64,000 nt of DNA from Tritrichomonas musculus (taxonomy: Eukaryota; Parabasalia; Tritrichomonadida; Tritrichomonadidae), in the NCBI GenBank assembly GCA_039105265.1, contig JAPFFF010000005.1, positions 2,899,501 to 2,963,500 on the forward strand. The letters run 5' to 3'. Below, in pieces: positions 56,886-64,000 of the stretch. Positions within the stretch are counted from its first letter, which is position 1; every line of letters begins with the position of its first letter. A model generated the notes under the pieces. That model ran no database searches. It was given only the letters and a program-made list of their open reading frames with translations, and was not told the origin of the DNA. A program made the translations under genes and the position numbers.

Positions 56886-58646
56886 ATGACATATTTAAAT
56901 GCTCAAACAAAGAACATCGGAAACAATGAAGGTGATGTGTTATCATTCTTTCAAAACAAGATGAGAAACTTAATTCAGAAAAATGGTGGTGATAATTCAT
57001 TTTCGTTTGTCATGGAAGAGTTTACAAATAAAGATGCACCGATGCCTGTTGGAACAAAAACACGTATTAAATTAACACATTCAGGTCATACAATAACACA
57101 AATTGAAAAATCATTTTCGACTATTCTTCTTGATTTCAACATTAAACTTTCAGAAGCAATTGATGTCTCAGCTGATTCAAATGGAATATTAAAACTGTTT
57201 GTTGGTTTCAAAAATGCTGTTGAATTTTATGAAGACTGTCGATTTTGGATTAATGGAAAATTATTAGATTCATACCGCCGAGATGAACTTCAAAGAGAAT
57301 CATTTGCTTATAACTCTATCAAGCCAAGAGATGCCAAAGCAACATCAAAATTTAGTCATTCAACTTGGGAAAATGTCAGTCAATTCAGTCCATCTGTTTG
57401 TGGCTGTTATGTAGACCTTAGAGATATAGCCGATGGAAAAGTTCATAAATTGACAATTGAATTAACTATACCATTTGTTGACCAACTCGCATTGCAAGCC
57501 TGGCAATTGTATCCAAATGCTATTTGTGGAGAGATTGAAGAAGAGGTTAAAACATCACTGAGGGCTATGGTTTGGTGTATGGTCAACCCCAATGTCGTTA
57601 AAGAAACCCTTCAATTTCTCGAAGATAAAGAAATTGATGAAGAGATGCCATCAGTTGTACCAATCTCACGTAAATTTACACAAATTGGCAAACCATCAAT
57701 GATTATATCTCATTACTCATCAACACCGACACCATCACAGACCTTACACATAAAATATCAACGAATGCACAACAACAAAGCTTATACAGCTGATGAACCA
57801 GCATCAAGAGCTGACACAAATGATGATGAAAATGAACCAATTGTTATTGATTTTCATTATACTGATGCAGAATTTGATAAATATCAAGTTGATAAATCAC
57901 TTGTGAATCATGCTGAGTTTGCTGAATTAATTGCTTCTCGACATCCTGATTATGTATTGAATGCAGGTGATGTTGTTAAAATCATTGAAAATGAAGTCAA
58001 AGGTGCACTATTAGTGAAATCCAACAAACTGAATGGTTCATCAATTAATCTCAAAACTGATAAATTGAGATTAGATGTATTATCAGGAACGATTCAACTC
58101 GGACGTTCAAACTTAGCTGGCTTTGGTCTCAAACCAAACACATTTAATGGATTGATTAATGAATTACAAACACCTTTATTGATTCCATCACAGGAACTCA
58201 CACGCGAAATCTTTGAAGGAACTGCAAAAGCGAACGGTCTTGAAATCTCTAAATCAATACCATTACGTAATGCAACCAATATAACAATGATGTTTCCACG
58301 AAGTCCATTTGATATAACTTGTTTTGAGAATATCATGTATCAAAATGTTCAATTGACAGTCAATAAACGAACATATCCCGATACTGAATTTCAAAGCACA
58401 TGTGGCGCTAGATTTTATCAACATCAATTGATAGCTAATGAATTGGATGGTGCACTTGAAGCCACTCAAGAGTTTGAGGATTCTTTTACACAGCCATTAA
58501 ATGACCCCACAACTGGTAAACGCTACACAAACTGTCGCAGCGATGCAACAAGTTTTGGAATTAACTTCCAATTGGAACGTTCAAATGCTGGTTATGTCTT
58601 TGATGGAATCGATACAGGTTCGCAATCAATAACAGTTTCATTTTGA
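56886..58646 (+). CDS. Maverick major capsid protein (double-jelly-roll type)
   Basis: The ATG at 56886 (MTYLNAQTKNIGNN...) gives 586 residues to a TGA at 58644-58646. Codons upstream of 56886 in this frame are antisense to the minor virion gene and are not part of it. The N-terminal NNEGDVLSFFQNKMRNLI, followed by strands such as KTRIKLTHSGHTITQIEKSF and later RSPFDITCFENIMYQN, fits the capsid protein reported for trichomonad Mavericks. The fold assignment rests on that recollection plus position. The frame stays open and protein-like for 56 more codons after the TGA, so the full protein is probably about 643 residues, with the TGA replacing a codon that is likely Trp. Confidence 0.75.
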   Translation: MTYLNAQTKNIGNNEGDVLSFFQNKMRNLIQKNGGDNSFSFVMEEFTNKDAPMPVGTKTRIKLTHSGHTITQIEKSFSTILLDFNIKLSEAIDVSADSNGILKLFVGFKNAVEFYEDCRFWINGKLLDSYRRDELQRESFAYNSIKPRDAKATSKFSHSTWENVSQFSPSVCGCYVDLRDIADGKVHKLTIELTIPFVDQLALQAWQLYPNAICGEIEEEVKTSLRAMVWCMVNPNVVKETLQFLEDKEIDEEMPSVVPISRKFTQIGKPSMIISHYSSTPTPSQTLHIKYQRMHNNKAYTADEPASRADTNDDENEPIVIDFHYTDAEFDKYQVDKSLVNHAEFAELIASRHPDYVLNAGDVVKIIENEVKGALLVKSNKLNGSSINLKTDKLRLDVLSGTIQLGRSNLAGFGLKPNTFNGLINELQTPLLIPSQELTREIFEGTAKANGLEISKSIPLRNATNITMMFPRSPFDITCFENIMYQNVQLTVNKRTYPDTEFQSTCGARFYQHQLIANELDGALEATQEFEDSFTQPLNDPTTGKRYTNCRSDATSFGINFQLERSNAGYVFDGIDTGSQSITVSF

Positions 58647-58817
58647 GGAAATCCATTATACAGAGACGTTGATGACACTTATTATATCCCAGATATTGAT
58701 AGTCCAGACACTCACCCACCATCACCTGAAGCCTGGGTGTGTAGCGACACGTTCTTCACATGGAGTTCAAAAGGAGTGGAATATTTCCCGAATTCAATTC
58801 CTCGTGGTTATGAATGA
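58647..58817 (+). pseudogene. In-frame C-terminal extension of the capsid gene beyond a TGA
   Basis: 56 codons in the capsid frame with ordinary protein composition (GNPLYRDVDDTYYIPD..., including two TGG Trp codons), ending at a TGA at 58815-58817. The simplest reading is a recent TGG to TGA change at 58646. Readthrough is the alternative. Confidence 0.6.
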
Positions 58818-58915
58818 GCAAACAAAAATAAATTCATAAATTGAACGATTTAAAAAATTTCAAAATGATATCTTTATTTTTTTTTTCTTTTTTTATCAAC
58901 TATTCAAAAACTAAC

Positions 58916-59659
58916 ATGTCAGCAGCAACAAACACAACCGCTACAATTGAAGCCATCAATGATGATTATGAATATATCCAATATAATGAACATCTAAGAA
59001 TTATTCATTCAAAGAAAGATGATATGTATCAAATGAATTCAATTATAACAGCTTGTCATTCAATAAAAAGAGCAAGAGTATGGTTAAATAATGAATCATC
59101 CCAAGAATTATTAAATGAAATCGGTACGGCAGAAAATTGCCAGACCGAAAAATTATATCAAAATCGACCAAATCTTCCAAATGAATTAAAAGGAATATAT
59201 ATTCATAGATTACTCGTTAATCATGTTGCTATGTGGGCATCACCAAAATATTCTTGGTATATCATGAAACTTCTTGATTCAACGTTTGAACGTGAAAGAC
59301 AACAATTAACGACGACAATTAATGAACAAAAGCCAAGAATGGTTCCAACTGATAGAAAAAATGATTATCGTTATCTCATTTGGAAAGAGTCAATTATGAA
59401 TGATAATGAGAATGTAATTCTTCATTTGGTTCGTCGTCATAAGTCTAACTTTAGACAAGTTAACAATCATTTCAACAATGATAATGAATTATTTTATTTC
59501 AGAGACAATTTACCAATAGCGATGACACCCAATAAAGATATTAAAAAGCTTGTTAAAAGAGAATTTCGAGGTAATGAATACACAATTAATGCTTGTACAA
59601 ATTTGTTGGAACGTTTACGAATTCTCATTAGTAGATATTTTGATGAATTTCAATCATAA
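58916..59659 (+). CDS. KilA-N domain protein of the Maverick
   Basis: About 247 residues from the ATG at 58916 (MSAATNTTATIEAIND). An ATG at 58865 would add a hydrophobic T-rich-encoded stretch that looks like leader sequence. The KilA-N-like core is ACHSIKRARVWLNNESSQELLNEI followed by GIYIHRLLVNHVAMWASPKY and a helix to residue ~135. KilA-N domains are DNA-binding modules of large DNA viruses, phages and Mavericks, with a regulatory role in general. The C-terminal half is helical and unassigned. The stop overlaps the convergent small ORF by 10 bp. Confidence 0.7.
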   Translation: MSAATNTTATIEAINDDYEYIQYNEHLRIIHSKKDDMYQMNSIITACHSIKRARVWLNNESSQELLNEIGTAENCQTEKLYQNRPNLPNELKGIYIHRLLVNHVAMWASPKYSWYIMKLLDSTFERERQQLTTTINEQKPRMVPTDRKNDYRYLIWKESIMNDNENVILHLVRRHKSNFRQVNNHFNNDNELFYFRDNLPIAMTPNKDIKKLVKREFRGNEYTINACTNLLERLRILISRYFDEFQS

Positions 59660-59847
59660 TGACATTCTTTAAAATGAATAACTCGATATCCGCCATTATA
59701 CATTTCATCAATCATAACATCTTCAAAATCATTATTTTTGATATCTCTAAGTGCTTGTTTCTTCAATTCTCTCATTTGTTTTGACAATATTTTATCATCT
59801 TTCTTAATGATTTCACTTAATAAAACCATGTATTGAGGTTCAGTCAT
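59650..59847 (-). CDS. Small Maverick ORF of unknown function
   Basis: 65 residues (MTEPQYMVLLSEIIKKDDKI...), charged and probably helical, with ATG at 59845-59847. It fills the gap between the KilA-N gene and polB on the opposite strand, and its composition is protein-like. No family is recognised and there is no copy for comparison. Confidence 0.4.
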   Translation of the reverse strand: MTEPQYMVLLSEIIKKDDKILSKQMRELKKQALRDIKNNDFEDVMIDEMYNGGYRVIHFKECHYD

Positions 59848-59978
59848 TTAATAATCATTAATAAATTTTCATTAATGAATCGACCCTCGGTTTTCCGAGC
59901 CTCGAAAAAATCGTCATTTATTTTTCATTTTTCATTTTTTATCTGGTATGAAATAAATAATTTTTTTATTCCTTTTAA

Positions 59979-62900
59979 ATGGCAACCCTTCAAAACAAAC
60001 CGATTGATGATATTGAAAAATTGTATAAATTAGTTGTTTGTGAAAATGATGATGATTGGTATGAAGAAGCTATTAATGACGTTATTTATAGAACAAATAA
60101 TGAAACAGAATATAGAAATGAATTAATTCGAGCCATTCATTACTGGTCAACAACGTACTACAGATATAAAGGAGATGTTAACGATTACAATTCAATAGAA
60201 TCATTCATGAATGCACGTTTTAATATACAATCATCAAAGAAACAAACCGACGAAGATATCAATCAACGACTCAATGATGAATTCGATAATGAAATAGAAT
60301 CATATGATGCACTTGCTAAAGAATTCTATAACGAACACAATGAAGTTGAACAACAAAGACAAATCAGATATAATGAATATCTCGAACGAGAACAACAAAA
60401 AGAACTCGAACAACAAAGACCAATCGTTAATGAAATCATGGAAGAACTCGAACGAACACCTACCAACTGGTCTATTAACTTTGAACGATTAACCGATAAT
60501 GGCAGGCTCTTATTACTTCCACTATTGAAAACATTCTTTGAAGAACACATTGAAACATTACCACAAATTAGTCGTTATAAAATATCATTCAAGGTTAATG
60601 GTGTTTGGTATCATAAGCCATTGGATGCTAATATATTGAAACAATTGATGGATAATTTAACGAAACAACAATTTATATTTGACATTGAACACACCAATCC
60701 TGAATATTTCTATGAACAAGGAGCTGAACGAATTCCTGAATGGTCTGTATTTAGCGAAATCAAATTCAGTTTATTCATCAAAGGTGTTAAAGCAAATAAC
60801 GATGTTGGCGGTTCATTCTTTCAATATCTCGTTGACGAAGCCATTGATGGACAGGTTAAAGAATATCTCAAACGACTACAAATATTTGATTCACTTGTGA
60901 ATGACAAAAATAAACAACGAGAAGAGTTAAATGATTGCTGTTTCATTTATGCATTGTCTCAAACTGGTTCATATGATGAAGATGAATTAAATAAAATGCG
61001 TTTGAGGATAAACAGCAGATATTTATCACAAAGCTCCATCAATAAAATATGTCATGAATTCAAAATTCATTTGAAGCTTTCATTCATTAATGAAGAATCA
61101 TCAACGAAGAACAAGAAGAAAACCGTATGCTCAACTAAAAACAATAAATCAAAATCATTTCTTGGAATCGATAAGGCTGCACCAAATAGAACACATACAT
61201 TGAATGTATACAATAACCACTATTTCATTGAAGAACAAACACCATTCAGCACCTATTACATTAAACATCTTAATGAATGTCCATCAGATAAATTCAATAA
61301 AGAATTAAAAGATAACCATTGGAGAAATGCAAGATATTTTATGAAATCATCTGATTTAGTCCGTGAATTGATGCGACAAAGAATGTTTAAACCAATAACG
61401 TTTGGTCAATATAAGATTCTCAACACAACTTTCTTTAATGATATCGATAAAGATATTGATTTAATAGATTTGAATTATGATGAAGCCACTTGCACTCAAC
61501 TAATAGCCCCACCACAAAAGAAAAACAATAAAGAAAACACAACGGATGAACTCACTTACTGGTATGCTGACTTTGAAGCTGACACATCTGGAGACATTCA
61601 TAAACCTTTCATGGTTGTTCTTCAATCAGAGAACGGTAAAATAAACAAAGAATATCGAGGGGAAGATTGTAATGAACAGCTATTAGAGTATCTCCCACAT
61701 AATGCAGTCGTTTATTTCCACAATTTAGCGTATGATATGCGAATGATGGCATCTTACGGAATCAATAAATCAATCATCAAAGGAAATAAAGTAATGACAG
61801 CCGATATCAAATACAAAAAGAAGACAATTCATTTTAAAGATACATTACCGATTCTATCATGCAAATTGTCATCATTACCGAAGATGTTTAATATTCCAAA
61901 CATTCAAAAAGAAATCTTTCCTTACAAATACTATACATTGGAACGATTAAATGCTGGTGCTATTGGAGTCATCAATGAAGCTGGTATTAATGAAGACAAG
62001 AAATGGAAGCCAACTGATTACACATTATTTGAATCAAATATTGATAAAATCAAAGGTTGTCGCATAGATGAAAAACATTTTGATATGTGGTCATATTGCT
62101 CATTCTATTGTCAACAAGACGTTAACATTCTTCGTTTAGGATTTAATTCATTTAGAGCTGGATTCATTAAAGACTTTCAAATTGACCCATTCAAATTCAT
62201 CTCTATTTCATCTCTCGCTAATGAAGTCTTTAATCAACGTGTCTATTATCCCAATCGCAACTTGTACTTATTAGGTGGACATGTTCGTTATTTCTGTCAG
62301 AAAGCTGTCTATGGTGGACGTTGCATGACTGCATACAATAAGAAATGACACACTTATAAACCAATCTCTGATTTTGATGCTGTTAGTTTATATCCATCAG
62401 CGATGGCACGACTATATACCGTTGAAGGCAGACCAAAAGTTATAACCGATGATAAACTCAATTATGAATTTTTATCAAAACAATCTGCTTACATTGTTGA
62501 AATAGAGATAACAAAAATAATTAAACATTACGCGTTTCCACTCATTGTTCGTCGCGTTAATGGTTTAAACTTAAATGATGATAATTTAGAAGAAGGTCAA
62601 ACAATAAAGATGGTCGTTGATAACATCACTCTTGGAGATTTCATTGAGTTTCAACAAATTGAATTTAATTTGATTCGTGGCTATTATTGGGATGGAAAAC
62701 GTGATTATAAAATACAAAAAGCCATTAGAGACATATTCAACAAACGATTGGAATACAAGAAACAAAACAATCCACTTCAAAATTTGTATAAACTAATCAT
62801 GAATTCAACTTATGGTAAAACAATTGAAAGACCAGTTGAGAAAGATTATAAATATCTTCATTCAGGTGATGAATTAGATAAATTTTGGACAAAGAACTAC

Positions 62901-63539
62901 AACAAAATTATTGAAGATGTTGAGCTATTCGGTTGTGATATTCATGCAGTTAAAACATTAAAACAAATCAACAATCATTTTAATTTTTCATTGCTTGGCA
63001 TTCAGATATTATCAATGTCAAAGAGAATCATGAATGAAGTCATGTGTTTAGCCTTCAATATTGGTTGTCATATTTACTACCAAGATAGTGATAGCGTTCA
63101 CATAGAAGCTGATGATTTACCTAAATTAGTGGATGCATTTAAAGAAAAATATCATCGTGATTTAATCGGTTCCAATCTCGGACAATTTCATTCTGATTTC
63201 CCAACAATTAACGGTCATGATGAAATGCCAAAAGCTATTGAATCAATCTTTTTAATGAAAAAGATGTATGTCGATAAATTGCAGGATTCAACAGGTGAAG
63301 TTGATTATATGATTCGTGGTAAAGGATTAACACAAGAATCAATTAAATATGTCTATAATGAAAAGTTCAACGGTGATGTTATGAAGCTTTATGGTTCTAT
63401 CTTTAATGGTCAATCACAAACATTTGATTTAGCAAAAGGTCAACCATGCTTTGAAATGAACAAAAATATGACTGTCTCAACTAAAGAACCATATCAAATA
63501 ATCAAATCCAAAATCAAGCACAAGAGCAAGAACAAGTAA
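59979..63539 (+). pseudogene. Maverick DNA polymerase B, interrupted by one in-frame TGA
   Basis: The frame starts at ATG 59979 and ends at 63539, about 1186 codons, with a single TGA at 62346-62348. The paralogous polB at 35646 has Trp at that place (YNKKW), so TGG to TGA is the likely change. All motifs are otherwise present: Exo I YADFEAD, NLAYD, YCQQD, motif A DAVSLYPSAM just after the stop, motif B KLIMNSTYGKT and motif C YYQDSDS. The stop falls between the exonuclease and polymerase domains, so without readthrough no polymerase is made. Otherwise undamaged, which argues for a recent lesion. The Gln/Glu-rich region near residues 85-150 is longer than in the other polB. Confidence 0.9.
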
Positions 63540-63720
63540 AACAGAAACAAGAACAGCAACAACAAACAAAACACCATCTCCTACAACGATTGACTAAAGT
63601 TTCAACATCAGAACCATATCAAAGAATCAAACCCAAAATCAAGCACAAGAGCAAGAACAAGTAAAACAGAAACAAGAACAACAACAAAAAACAAAACAGC
63701 ATTTCCTATAACGATTTTCT
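63486..63720. repeat. Tandem duplication of the polB 3' end (about 125-bp unit)
   Basis: The segment starting GAACCATATCAAA (63486) repeats at 63611 with a few changes. Both units contain the coding tail for a Lys-rich end (KIKHKSKNK) and the following CAAGAACA/CAACAA-rich stretch. The first unit holds the actual stop codon. Confidence 0.8.
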
Positions 63721-64000
63721 TTTTAATATTTACTTCTTCTTTGCTAAAGATTCTTAATCTAATATATGATTTTTTTTTTAAATCTTTTTCATTTTACTTC
63801 GCTGTTAATTATTGTTTAATAATATTAATGTTTAATAATTGTTTTTTATGAAAATTAATGTTTTCTTTTTATTTATTATAATTTTTTGATTTTTTAGATA
63901 AAGTATTCAATTAAAAAAATCTGACACCGCTGTCCCTTTTTTTAAACGGCTGCCCCTTTTGAACGGCACTATATATATAATAAGAAAATTGTCTTCATTA
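63721..64000. other. AT-rich region after polB, element end unresolved
   Basis: No gene and no inverted match to the 53356 terminus. Near 63930-63970 two imperfect ~20-base repeats (GCTGTCCCTTTTTTTAAACG and GCTGCCCCTTTTGAACGG) stand out by GC content and may belong to another element outside the window. Confidence 0.35.

Larger units (their letters stand above)
53356..64000 (+). mobile_element. Second Maverick/Polinton element, right end not seen
   Basis: It starts AGTAGTGAGTGAAAATGGTG at 53356. In order it encodes an unknown structural-type protein, packaging ATPase, minor virion protein (minus), major capsid protein, KilA-N protein, a small ORF (minus) and DNA polymerase B. No integrase or protease is seen and no matching right terminal repeat appears before 64000. 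The polB shares motifs and overall sequence with the central Maverick's polB but is clearly divergent and more AT-rich, so this is a different family. Damage includes a MITE insertion, two in-frame TGA codons and a probable deletion. Confidence 0.75.

Overview
The window looks like nuclear DNA of a parabasalid protist, most likely a trichomonad such as Tritrichomonas. This rests on content, not on a database match. The DNA is very AT-rich with many poly(T) tracts. The genes are intronless, including a 14 kb flagellar dynein heavy chain. There is a BspA-like leucine-rich-repeat protein, a Pmp-like (GGA[I/L] / FxxN repeat) surface protein with a C-terminal membrane anchor, and many Maverick/Polinton, MULE and MITE-type elements. 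Trichomonas vaginalis is less likely because the DNA is more AT-rich than I would expect and I see no clear TCAYTW initiator next to the start codons.

Layout. (1) 1-14435: an axonemal outer-arm-type dynein heavy chain. (2) 14436-21200: non-coding DNA with decayed genes (15.7-15.9 kb and 16.3-17.2 kb), a GC-rich foldback of possible structured RNA (16161-16225), three candidate non-autonomous inverted-repeat elements, and one intact BspA-like gene (17982-19994). (3) 21203-26799: a composite Mutator-like element with a full transposase (22831-25173), terminal inverted repeats packed with a 120-bp GC-rich tandem repeat, and a perfect 9-bp target duplication. (4) 26950-55209: a large palindrome with arms of about 9.05 kb (26950-35996 and 45579-55209, inverted). 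Each arm carries the end of one Maverick, a complete 1395-codon Pmp-like surface gene, and the terminal repeat plus polB start of a second Maverick. The unique centre (35997-45578) is the interior of that second Maverick: protein-primed DNA polymerase B, integrase, a fibre-like gene cassette and two small genes. (5) 53356 to the window end: another Maverick family with an unknown structural-type gene, packaging ATPase, glycine-rich minor virion protein, double-jelly-roll-type major capsid protein, KilA-N protein and polB. It is damaged by a MITE insertion, by in-frame TGA codons at two likely Trp positions, and probably by a small deletion.

How it fits together. The dynein, BspA and Pmp genes are host genes for motility and surface display. 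The rest is mobile DNA. My reading is that a fold-back event primed in the terminal repeats of the central Maverick copied its right flank, including the Pmp gene, onto its left side. This gave two nearly identical, convergent Pmp genes. The right arm runs on into an uninterrupted Maverick while the left arm stops abruptly inside a gene, so the right flank is probably the original. A TA-target MITE sits in the right arm only, and the left arm preserves its empty site, so the MITE inserted after the duplication.
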